From positions 1 through 47,799 of the forward strand of contig NZ_RHPP01000015.1 of assembly GCF_003935715.1 (NCBI RefSeq): a stretch of 47,799 nt of DNA. Reading direction: 5' to 3'. The stretch comes from Stenotrophomonas sp. 278 (lineage in GTDB: Bacteria; Pseudomonadota; Gammaproteobacteria; Xanthomonadales; Xanthomonadaceae). The notes under the pieces were generated by a model. That model worked only from the letters and a program-made list of their open reading frames with translations, searched no databases and was not told the DNA's origin. The translations under genes were made by a program, and so were the position numbers. Positions 1-9,605 of this stretch are shown piece after piece; the stretch's first letter is position 1; each line of letters begins with the position of its first letter.

Positions 1-559
1 GGCTGGCCGGTGTCGCCGGCACCGCCGCCGGCGCGGTCGGGCTGGGCGCACGACCGCGTTCCAGTTCCTTGCGCACCACGCTGTCGATGCGACGCATGAT
101 GGATGCGGACATTTCGCGGCGCAGTTCGTCGGCCAGGATTTCACGCTCGGTGGTGGTACCGGTGGCGTCGGTCGGCGGCGACACGTAATCGCGCGAGAGT
201 TCGATCACCTGCTGCGGCACCAGGTCGCTGCCATCCTCGCGGCGGAACACGAAGATCACCGCGTAGCGCAGGCTGTACTCCTGGGCACGGCCCTGGGCAT
301 CGATGGCGATGGGCAGGTCGCCCCAGCGCTCGGACAGCACCTGCAGCTGTGCCGCGGGCCCCTTGCTGTCCTCATCGGCCAGTTCCGCACCTGACGCCTG
401 CAGCCCCCGGCGCAGCAGCTTGGCCAGCTCGCTGTACGGCGCGGTGGAGACCACCCGGACGGCAGCGGTATCGGCCGGCAGCATGAGCTTGTTGCGCAGG
501 TGGAAGCCGCACCCGGTCAGGGCAGCGGTGAGGACGAGGGCAAGCAGGAGTCGGATCAT
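1..559 (-). CDS. lptE: LPS-assembly lipoprotein LptE (3' end outside window)
   Basis: LptE is the outer-membrane lipoprotein that plugs the LptD barrel and helps insert lipopolysaccharide into the outer leaflet. Translation from the ATG at 559 gives a short hydrophobic signal and a lipobox (LTGC, Cys at residue 17), followed directly by GFHLRN, which is typical of LptE N-termini. About 186 residues are visible with no stop before the window edge; the last part is Pro/Ala-rich. The gene lies downstream of leuS on the same strand, as in many gammaproteobacteria (leuS-lptE-holA). A 10-bp hairpin separates it from leuS. The family call is confident; the true C-terminus is not visible. Confidence 0.9.
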   Translation of the reverse strand, partial: MIRLLLALVLTAALTGCGFHLRNKLMLPADTAAVRVVSTAPYSELAKLLRRGLQASGAELADEDSKGPAAQLQVLSERWGDLPIAIDAQGRAQEYSLRYAVIFVFRREDGSDLVPQQVIELSRDYVSPPTDATGTTTEREILADELRREMSASIMRRIDSVVRKELERGRAPSPTAPAAVPATPAS

Positions 560-650
560 GGGCACAGTCTGATTGAGCCGGGCGATACCGGCAACAGGAA
601 ATTCGCCCTCCACGATGCCCGAACGCGCGTGAACAAAGGTTGGATGGAAC

Positions 651-675
651 CGCCGCCGGGTGATGCCCGGCGGCG
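651..675 (-). terminator. Strong hairpin between leuS and lptE
   Basis: A perfect 10-bp inverted repeat (CGCCGCCGGG / CCCGGCGGCG) with a 5-nt loop lies just after the leuS stop. No U-tract follows on the minus strand, so it is not a classical Rho-independent terminator. It could attenuate transcription or stabilise the 3' end between leuS and lptE. Confidence 0.45.
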
Positions 676-683
676 CGGGGCCA

Positions 684-3413
<2,730 letters not shown>

Positions 3414-3421
3414 TCATGCTG

Positions 3422-3433
3422 TTGATATATCAA
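3422..3433. promoter_or_regulatory. AT-rich 12-bp palindrome upstream of leuS
   Basis: TTGATATATCAA is a perfect palindrome standing out in very GC-rich sequence, about 100 nt upstream of the leuS start. It may be an operator or part of the leuS promoter. I could not place convincing -35 and -10 hexamers around it. The rest of the 165-nt gap between leuS and the DUF998 gene shows nothing else. Confidence 0.25.
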
Positions 3434-3488
3434 GGATTTGTGAAGGACGACGTCCGACACCCCCTTTGACAAGCGCGCAAGCCCGGCG

Positions 3489-4088
3489 TCAGCGCCGCGC
3501 CACCGGCAACACCACGGCCAGCCACACCGCCCAGGTCACAAACGCCAGCCGCTGCGCCAGCGGGGCCGGCATCACCATCTGCAGCACCAGCGCGCCAAGG
3601 CCCACCAGCACGCCCGCCGCCAGATGCACCGCCGCCAACCGCCGCCCAGCGGACAACCCGCGTTCGCCCAGTCCGGACAGCACCGCGCCCGGCACGAAGG
3701 CGAGCACCCACACCATCCACGCACTGGCGTGGTACTGGCTGGCCCGGCTTTCAATATCACTGGCGTCCAGCGGCAGCAGCCCCATCGCGGCAAACGCCAG
3801 CCCGGACAACAGCAGCATCTGTCCGCCCACCCGCAGCGACCACGGCGCGGTGCGCGGCACCCGCGCCAGCAGCCGCAGCGCTACCGCCACTGCAATCAGT
3901 CCCGGCACCACAAACCCCAGCACATTGAAGGCCAGCGCGTGCGGCACCCCCAGCGCGCCCAGCAGCGCCACCGGATGGCCCAGCGGCAGGTAACCCGGCA
4001 GCGCGGCACCAAAGCCGATCACCGCCAGGATGAACAGGCCCGCGCCAACCGCGCCTGCCCACGGGTCATAACGTTGAAGTGTCTGCAT
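3489..4088 (-). CDS. DUF998 family integral membrane protein
   Basis: A 199-residue polytopic membrane protein with about six hydrophobic segments, matching the pattern of DUF998 proteins: an alternation of Gly/Ala/Leu-rich helices and a short SRASQYHAS loop. Function is unknown for the family. The start MQTLQRYDPWAG at 4088 is chosen because the region upstream is Pro/Arg-rich and not membrane-like. It lies upstream of leuS but 165 nt away, so co-transcription is uncertain. A second DUF998-type gene occurs at 46121-46762. Confidence 0.75.
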   Translation of the reverse strand: MQTLQRYDPWAGAVGAGLFILAVIGFGAALPGYLPLGHPVALLGALGVPHALAFNVLGFVVPGLIAVAVALRLLARVPRTAPWSLRVGGQMLLLSGLAFAAMGLLPLDASDIESRASQYHASAWMVWVLAFVPGAVLSGLGERGLSAGRRLAAVHLAAGVLVGLGALVLQMVMPAPLAQRLAFVTWAVWLAVVLPVARR

Positions 4089-4151
4089 GCGCCCATTGTC
4101 TGCCACCCGGGCGCGCACGCCTATAGCCGGGCATGACGGCAACGGCCGGGG

Positions 4152-4180
4152 TTGCGCCGGGCCATTCGCGTCACCATAAA
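4152..4180 (+). promoter_or_regulatory. Possible promoter of the thioredoxin/TPR gene
   Basis: TTGCGC at 4152-4157 and CATAAA at 4175-4180 are separated by 17 nt, 34 nt upstream of the ATG. Matches to sigma-70 consensus are moderate, so the call is tentative. Confidence 0.3.
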
Positions 4181-4213
4181 CTGGAGACATCTTTACCGGT
4201 TGAACTGCCTGCC

Positions 4214-5071
4214 ATGAGCGAAGTGACCCACGTCTTTGAAGCCACCACCGCCACCTTCGAGGCCGAGGTTCTGCAGAAGTCGCTGCAGACCCCCGTGCTG
4301 GTCGACTTCTGGGCGACCTGGTGCGAACCCTGCAAGACGCTGGGGCCGATCCTCGAAAAGCTGGCCGCCGAGTACAACGGGGCCTTCCAGCTGGCCAAGG
4401 TGGACGTGGACAAGGAGCAGCAGATTGCCGCCGCCTTCCAGATCCGCTCGGTGCCGACCGTATTCCTGGTCAAGGGCGGCCAGCTGGTCGACGGTTTCCC
4501 TGGCGCATTGCCGGAAGGCCAGCTGCGCGAGTTCCTGACCCAGCACGGCATCACCCCGGCCGAAGCTGCCGATGAGGCCGCCGCCGAGCCCGAACCGCTG
4601 GATCCGCAGGCCCAGGTGGACGTGCTGCGCGCCAGCATCGCCGCCGAGCCCGACAACGAAGCATTGAAGCTTGATCTCGCCGTGGCCCTGCTGCAGACCG
4701 GCGGCACCGCCGAGGCCCGCTCCCTGATCGACGCCCTGCCCGCCAACCTCGCCACCGATGAACGCGCCGTGCGCGCCCGCGCGCGCCTGGATTTCGCCAG
4801 CGCGCTGCAGGATGCACCGTCGCCGGAATCGCTCGACGCGCGGATAGCGGCCAATGGCGACGACCTGCAGGCCCGCCATCTGCGCGGCGTGCAGCTGCTG
4901 CTGGCTGGCCAGGACAGCGCCGCGCTGGATCAGTTCATCGCCCTGCTCGAGCGCGATCCAAACTTCGCCGGGGGCCTGCCGCGCAAGCTGCTGGTGGATG
5001 CCTTCAAGGTGATTGACGACGCCGCGCTGGTGGGTAGTTACCGCCGCCGCATGGCCGCGCTGCTGTTCTGA
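4214..5071 (+). CDS. cnoX: Thioredoxin-domain/TPR chaperone-like protein (CnoX/YbbN family)
   Basis: A 285-residue cytoplasmic protein with an N-terminal thioredoxin fold (about residues 5-115) and a C-terminal TPR-like helical region (about 130-285), the architecture of CnoX/YbbN. E. coli CnoX has lost the usual CXXC motif, but here the active site is intact (W36-C37-E-P-C40). In this it resembles the redox-active CnoX type described from Caulobacter. Family members protect proteins from oxidative aggregation and pass them to GroEL or DnaK. The start MSEVTHVFEAT at 4214 fits the family; an earlier in-frame ATG would add an unrelated 27-residue leader. Confidence 0.88.
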   Translation: MSEVTHVFEATTATFEAEVLQKSLQTPVLVDFWATWCEPCKTLGPILEKLAAEYNGAFQLAKVDVDKEQQIAAAFQIRSVPTVFLVKGGQLVDGFPGALPEGQLREFLTQHGITPAEAADEAAAEPEPLDPQAQVDVLRASIAAEPDNEALKLDLAVALLQTGGTAEARSLIDALPANLATDERAVRARARLDFASALQDAPSPESLDARIAANGDDLQARHLRGVQLLLAGQDSAALDQFIALLERDPNFAGGLPRKLLVDAFKVIDDAALVGSYRRRMAALLF

Positions 5072-5198
5072 GCCGGGCCGGAAGCGGCACGGCTCCCCTT
5101 CCCCGCACGGCAACCGGGTCATAATGCCGGCGCGGGGTGCGGTGCACTCCGGTCCATCCGGGGGGATGTCCGGTTCCGACCATGGGGGTCGCGAGCCA

Positions 5199-5217
5199 AG
5201 CCCCGTGCATCGGGGCT
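5199..5217 (+). promoter_or_regulatory. Hairpin overlapping the ribosome-binding region of the CHASE2-GGDEF gene
   Basis: AGCCCCG and CGGGGCT form a perfect 7-bp stem with a TGCAT loop, ending 3 nt before the ATG at 5221. The only purine-rich Shine-Dalgarno-like bases (GGGGCT) are inside the stem, so folding would hide them. It is a candidate for translational control, with no match to a riboswitch I know. Confidence 0.3.
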
Positions 5218-5220
5218 CAG

Positions 5221-6867
5221 ATGATCGTGAGTTCACACCGCTTGCCGCACCCGCTGTCCTGGCCAAGGCGCATCACGCTGCTGGTGCTGGTTGGGCTGGT
5301 GGCCGCCACACTCAGTCATGCACAGGTGTTCTGGAAGCAGGACGAAGCCCTCTACGACCGTTGGGTGGGTTCGTGGCGCTACACCCCCGACCCGCGCCTG
5401 CTCATCATCGCCATCGACGCGCCCAGCGTGCATGCGCTGGGGCCGCTGCCATGGCCGCGCTCCACCCACGCGCAGCTGCTGGATCGCCTGACCGAGGCCG
5501 GGAGCCACCGTGTGGTGATGGACCTGCCGTGGTCCGACCCCGATACAGAAGACGCCAGCCAGGACGCGGAACTGGCGGCCGCCATCCGGCGCAACGGCAG
5601 CGTGGTGCTGCCGGTCGCGGCAGTGCCCACCCGGCACCCCGGCGTTGCCGAGGAGCGGTTGCCCATTCCGATGATCGCCGCCAATGCCTCCACCCTGGGT
5701 CACAGCGATGTCGAGGTCGACCCTGACGGCATCAGTCGCGGCCTGTACCTCACCGCTGGCATCGGCTCACCTCACTGGCCCGCCCTGGGCGTGGCACTGG
5801 CAGGTCGCCGTCCGCCGTTGCCCGGGCGACTGGAAGCGCCCCCGGAAAACGCCTCGCCCTGGCAGTGGCGACGCAACCATCAGGTGCGGGTGCGCTTCGC
5901 TGGTCCTGCGCGGACCTTCCCCCAGCTTTCGTACGTGGATGTCCTGCAAGGCCGCGTCGATCCTGGTGTGCTGCATGGCCGACTGGTACTGGTGGGGGTG
6001 ACCACGCCGGCCGAAGCGCCGCTGCTGCTTACGCCGAGCGCCCCGGTGCGGGGTTTGAGCGGCAGTGAGTATCAGGCCAACGTCGCCGCCATGCTGCTCG
6101 ACAACAAGACCCTGCGGCTGCTGCCCGGCTGGGCGCAGACCCTGCTGAGCGGCCTGCTGGTGATGCTGTGCGGCGCGCTGCTCCTGGTGCCCCGCACCCG
6201 GAGGGGTCTGGTGCTGGCGGTTCCGACGGTATTGCTCGGCAGCTTTGTGTTGCTGCGGTTGAGCGATGTGTGGTTTGCCCCGGTCGCCGCAGTGGTCACG
6301 CTGGCCGCCCTGCTGGGCGCGTGGCTGGCCTGGAACCTGATCCACTGGCACCGCTTCATCCATACCGACCCGGTGACCGGGCTGGGTACGGGACCGCGCC
6401 TGGAGCATCATCTGCGCGAAGCGCACGGTTCAGCCCAACGCCTGCAACGGCCGTTGAGTGTGGTGCTGGTGGAGCTGGACCACTTCAACACGCTGGTGGA
6501 CCTTCACGGTCTGAACGCCGGCAACGCCGCCCTGCGCGCCGTCGCGTCGCAGCTGACCGCGCATGCGCGCCGTCCGCATGACGTCAGCGTGCGCCTTGGC
6601 ACCGACCGCTTCGCCCTGCTCCTGCCCGAGACCAACGGCGAAGGCGCATTGCAGGTGGTGGAAGACCTGATAGCGCGGGTGCGGGGTTTGAACGTGCCCG
6701 TACAGCTGGGGCAGACCACACAGGTCACCGTGACGGCCGGGCTGTACTCGCGCGTGCCCGATGCCGCCAGCACGCCCAAGGTCTTCATGGAGGGTGCCAA
6801 GGCTGCCCTGCTCCGCGCGCGGAGCACAGGCGGGGATGGCTACGCCACCGACATCATCGACGAGTGA
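5221..6867 (+). CDS. CHASE2-domain sensor with degenerate GGDEF domain
   Basis: A 548-residue inner-membrane signalling protein. It has an N-terminal membrane segment (about 16-34), a periplasmic CHASE2 sensor (about 35-300), about three membrane helices (305-380) and a cytoplasmic GGDEF-type domain (about 390-545). The catalytic motif reads G460-T-D-R-F464 instead of GG(D/E)EF. The acidic fourth residue is an Arg, so diguanylate cyclase activity is unlikely. The inhibitory c-di-GMP site RxxD is present (R451-P-H-D454) at the canonical five-residue spacing. It may therefore bind c-di-GMP as a receptor rather than make it. The ATG at 5221 is chosen to give a short cytoplasmic N-terminus; a GTG two codons later is also possible. 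Confidence 0.85.
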   Translation: MIVSSHRLPHPLSWPRRITLLVLVGLVAATLSHAQVFWKQDEALYDRWVGSWRYTPDPRLLIIAIDAPSVHALGPLPWPRSTHAQLLDRLTEAGSHRVVMDLPWSDPDTEDASQDAELAAAIRRNGSVVLPVAAVPTRHPGVAEERLPIPMIAANASTLGHSDVEVDPDGISRGLYLTAGIGSPHWPALGVALAGRRPPLPGRLEAPPENASPWQWRRNHQVRVRFAGPARTFPQLSYVDVLQGRVDPGVLHGRLVLVGVTTPAEAPLLLTPSAPVRGLSGSEYQANVAAMLLDNKTLRLLPGWAQTLLSGLLVMLCGALLLVPRTRRGLVLAVPTVLLGSFVLLRLSDVWFAPVAAVVTLAALLGAWLAWNLIHWHRFIHTDPVTGLGTGPRLEHHLREAHGSAQRLQRPLSVVLVELDHFNTLVDLHGLNAGNAALRAVASQLTAHARRPHDVSVRLGTDRFALLLPETNGEGALQVVEDLIARVRGLNVPVQLGQTTQVTVTAGLYSRVPDAASTPKVFMEGAKAALLRARSTGGDGYATDIIDE

Positions 6868-6900
6868 CGCCGGGATCATGCACGCAGGTGCCCCCGCGCT

Positions 6901-6929
6901 TTGAACCATACGCCAGCGAATGGTAGGCT
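6901..6929 (+). promoter_or_regulatory. Possible promoter of the DUF4442 gene
   Basis: TTGAAC at 6901-6906 and TAGGCT at 6924-6929 with a 17-nt spacer lie 30 nt before the ATG. The -35 is good and the -10 is weak. Confidence 0.3.
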
Positions 6930-6959
6930 TTCTCCATCTCCCCAACCTCCTTCCGCGCA

Positions 6960-7424
6960 ATGAAGGCCAGTCTGTTCCGCCACGGCATCAATCTGTGGCC
7001 ACCGTTCCTGTTCGCCGGCATCCACGTCACCCACGTCAGTGACGACTATCGCTACGTCCGTGTGGAACTGCGCATGCGCCCGTGGAACCGCAACTATGTG
7101 GGCACCCACTTTGGCGGCAGCCTGTTCGCGATGACCGACCCGTTCTGGATGCTGACCGTGATGCAGAACCTGGGCCGCAACTACTACGTCTGGGACAGGG
7201 CGGGCGAAATTGAATTCCTGAAGCCCGGACGCGGCACGGTGGTGGCCGAGTTCCGACTGGACGACGCGCTGCTGGATGGCCTGCGGGTCGAGACGGCGGA
7301 CGGCCAGAAACATCTTCGTTGGTTCAGCAACGACATCGTCGATGCGCAGGGCGACGTCATCGCACGGGTGCGCAAGCAGGTGTATCTGCGTTTGAAGCCG
7401 AACGCACGCACAACGACCGGGTGA
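6960..7424 (+). CDS. DUF4442 hotdog-fold protein
   Basis: A 154-residue protein resembling the DUF4442 branch of the hotdog superfamily, related to acyl-CoA thioesterases. The conserved-looking segment is NYVGTHFGGSLFAMTDPFWM (about residues 45-64), where family members carry the substrate-facing helix. No signal peptide is seen, so it is cytoplasmic. Substrate is unknown. Its 3' end overlaps the convergent gene at 7357-8742 by 68 nt. Confidence 0.8.
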   Translation: MKASLFRHGINLWPPFLFAGIHVTHVSDDYRYVRVELRMRPWNRNYVGTHFGGSLFAMTDPFWMLTVMQNLGRNYYVWDRAGEIEFLKPGRGTVVAEFRLDDALLDGLRVETADGQKHLRWFSNDIVDAQGDVIARVRKQVYLRLKPNARTTTG

Positions 7425-8742
7425 CGCGGCCGCGCCAGTGCAATGGCAATGACGCACGCACGCGCCCCTGTGGCGCGCCGGCCGTGTCGTACCGTTCCAG
7501 CTCGAGCGCATCGCCTGCCGGTGTGCCACGCAGCTCCCTTGACGGGCTCCGCAGCCATGAGGGCAGCTCGGCCAGCGCAGTCAGCGCGTTGTCATCACCC
7601 TGCGTCAGCGGCTGCTCGCGCAACCACATCATGATTGCCGCCAAGCGCAGCTGCGCCCCGTGATCCTGCATGCGGTGAACGTATACCTCGTAATCCGGGC
7701 CATCGATGCCCATCACGATGCACCCTGTCAGGTTGGCGACGCAGTGCGGGTCCCATACCGGCGGCGGGGCCGGCAATTGAACGCGCTCATCCTCATGAAT
7801 CTGCGCCTGCGCAGAGGCACTGCAGGAGCGGGACAGCAGCCACGCGGCCCGGGCCTGGGTCTTTTCGGCACTGAAGAAGCCTCGCTGGTACGGCTCTACG
7901 CTTGCCGACGTCATTGAAGCCGCCTGGTACGCAAACTCGCCGCGCAGCGGGTGACACATGTCCAACTCGGCGACCGCGGGCGGCGCGAAGGCCGTCGCGC
8001 ACAGCGCGGGAAGCCGTTCCTGGCGTGGCAGCTCTGACAGGATATCGGTGAACAGGCTGGCACTGCGCTCGGCCCACGCCCCGCCTACCGCCGCCACAAG
8101 CAGGCTGTCGCTCCTGCGCATCAGCATGCGTGCGGACATGGCGTCTTCGCATACACCCTTCAGGGCTGCTTGGCTGTCGCCATGCACGTGCGCCAGCGCG
8201 TGCGCTGAGGTGCGCTCCATCACCAGTGCCAGTCGCGGAAATGGCATGTGGGCTTCGAGCGTGAACCCATTGCGGTAATGCCCATACCGGCTGAGCGCCG
8301 CCACCCGCTCATGCAGGGCGTCGTGACCGGCGTGGTCGGCCGCAACGGCTTCCTGGTGCTTACGTACCTGCTCAAGGCAGCTGCCCGTGTCGCGACGGCA
8401 CCACCGGGTCTGGCTGCTGATGGCAGGGAAACGATCCCCTGCAACGCTGTCCTGGACCTCGCCGTCTGCACCTCGCGCCATCGCGTCGCGGTGCCGCGCC
8501 ACATCCTCGGCGAGCAGCTCCGCCCATTGATCTTCTGCGACGCCGTCATAGGGCAACAGCCAGATGGCCGGAAATGCGTTGTCCTGGGGCGAAGGCGCGC
8601 TCTCGCCGGCCTGCCGCATGTCTTCCAGCGCCCGCGCCTGCGCTTCGGGTACCGGCAGCGCCCGTGAGATGCCCCAGATCAGCACCGGCAACCCCAACAA
8701 TGCCCCCAGCACGATCGCCGACGTCTTCCATCCCTTCAACAC
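7357..8742 (-). CDS. Unrecognised protein with an N-terminal membrane anchor
   Basis: A 461-residue protein of no family I recognise. A GTG start at 8742 is preferred because AGGA lies 5 nt upstream; the adjoining TTG is the alternative. The ORF continues upstream without an ATG that makes sense, and that part overlaps the divergent DUF502 gene. Residues 7-26 form one hydrophobic helix after a Lys-rich start, so the bulk is probably periplasmic. At least nine Cys residues are spread along it (for example WCRRDTGSC and HCVANLTGC), consistent with disulfide bonding outside the cytoplasm. The last 22 codons overlap the DUF4442 gene on the other strand. Reading-frame length supports it being real; its function is unknown. 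Confidence 0.65.
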   Translation of the reverse strand: MLKGWKTSAIVLGALLGLPVLIWGISRALPVPEAQARALEDMRQAGESAPSPQDNAFPAIWLLPYDGVAEDQWAELLAEDVARHRDAMARGADGEVQDSVAGDRFPAISSQTRWCRRDTGSCLEQVRKHQEAVAADHAGHDALHERVAALSRYGHYRNGFTLEAHMPFPRLALVMERTSAHALAHVHGDSQAALKGVCEDAMSARMLMRRSDSLLVAAVGGAWAERSASLFTDILSELPRQERLPALCATAFAPPAVAELDMCHPLRGEFAYQAASMTSASVEPYQRGFFSAEKTQARAAWLLSRSCSASAQAQIHEDERVQLPAPPPVWDPHCVANLTGCIVMGIDGPDYEVYVHRMQDHGAQLRLAAIMMWLREQPLTQGDDNALTALAELPSWLRSPSRELRGTPAGDALELERYDTAGAPQGRVRASLPLHWRGRVTRSLCVRSASNADTPACAPVR

Positions 8743-8805
8743 AGCATTCCTCCCCGGTGCCGCTTCCGGCGGCAACGCGCAGGGTAATCCGGGCGGCAAG
8801 ACCGC

Positions 8806-8818
8806 TACAATGCGCCGA
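8806..8818 (+). promoter_or_regulatory. -10 element giving a probable leaderless DUF502 mRNA
   Basis: TACAAT at 8806-8811 is a 5/6 match to the -10 consensus, and the ATG begins 7 nt after it. Transcription starting at the usual distance would begin at the A of the start codon. No Shine-Dalgarno sequence is visible, which fits a leaderless transcript. The -35 region (GGTAAT, 8783-8788) is poor. Confidence 0.4.
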
Positions 8819-9495
8819 TGTCGATCGAAGCCCCCCATCTGGTTCCGCGCCCCTCCCTGCAGCGCCTGTTCCTGACCGGCCTGCTGACCCTGCTGCCGAT
8901 CTGGCTGACCTGGGTGGTGGTCAAGTTCGTATTCGTGCTGCTTTCCGGCATCAGCAGCCCGCTGGTGGTGCCGTTCTCCGAGCAGATTGCCGGCTCGTTC
9001 CCGCACTACCTGGGCTGGGTCAAGGTGGAATGGGTGCAGAACGTGATCGGCCTGGCGGCGACGCTGCTGGTCATCCTCAGTGTGGGTGTGCTCAGCCGCC
9101 GCGTGATCGGCCAGCGCCTGCTGCGCTGGTTTGGCGCGGTGATCAAACGCATTCCGCTGGCCAGCATCATCTACGAAAGCGCCAAGAAACTGCTGGACAT
9201 GCTTCAAACCGAGCCCGGCACCACCCAGCGCGTGGTGCTGATCGACTTCCCCCACCGTGACATGAAGTCGGTGGGGTTGGTCACCCGGGTGATCCGTGAA
9301 CAGGGCACCGGCCGTGAACTGGCCGCCGTGTATGTGCCGACCACCCCCAATCCGACCTCCGGCTATCTGGAGATCGTGCCGGTGGAACTGCTTACCCCTA
9401 CCGACTGGACCGTGGACCAGGCCATGAGCTTCATCATTTCCGGCGGCGCGGTGGCCCCGGAAAGCGTGCCGTTCACCCGGGCCGGAGATCGCTGA
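8818..9495 (+). CDS. DUF502 family membrane protein
   Basis: A 225-residue protein of the DUF502 family. It has two N-terminal membrane helices (about 16-42 and 72-95) with a short periplasmic loop, then a soluble domain containing the family-typical FPHRDMKSVGLVT and VPTTPNPTSGYLE segments. DUF502 proteins are widespread in proteobacteria and have no firmly assigned biochemical role. The gene is divergent from the unrecognised gene at 7357-8742; the two starts are only 75 nt apart. Confidence 0.9.
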   Translation: MSIEAPHLVPRPSLQRLFLTGLLTLLPIWLTWVVVKFVFVLLSGISSPLVVPFSEQIAGSFPHYLGWVKVEWVQNVIGLAATLLVILSVGVLSRRVIGQRLLRWFGAVIKRIPLASIIYESAKKLLDMLQTEPGTTQRVVLIDFPHRDMKSVGLVTRVIREQGTGRELAAVYVPTTPNPTSGYLEIVPVELLTPTDWTVDQAMSFIISGGAVAPESVPFTRAGDR

Positions 9496-9503
9496 AGGCT
9501 GAC

Positions 9504-9528
9504 CGCACGACCAACGGTCGTGCGCTAC
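9504..9528 (-). repeat. GTAG-type REP (SMAG-like) after the DUF502 gene
   Basis: Read on the minus strand this is GTAG followed by a perfect 9-bp stem (CGCACGACC / GGTCGTGCG) with a GTT loop. It is the same architecture and core (CGACC-GTT-GGTCG) as the copies at 24298, 24330, 40256 and 41325, and fits the SMAG REP family of Stenotrophomonas. Confidence 0.85.
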
Positions 9529-9582
9529 CGGCTGAATGGCCGGTGGTCGGGGCCGGGCGAATCAGGCAAGCTCCCGGGTCTG

Positions 9583-9588
9583 TATAGG
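9583..9588 (+). promoter_or_regulatory. Possible -10 of the DUF885 gene
   Basis: TATAGG preceded by TG (TGTATAGG) lies 17 nt before the ATG at 9606, followed by a CGGAAG Shine-Dalgarno-like stretch. There is no clear -35. Confidence 0.3.
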
Positions 9589-9605
9589 ATTTACGGAAGC
9601 GTTCC

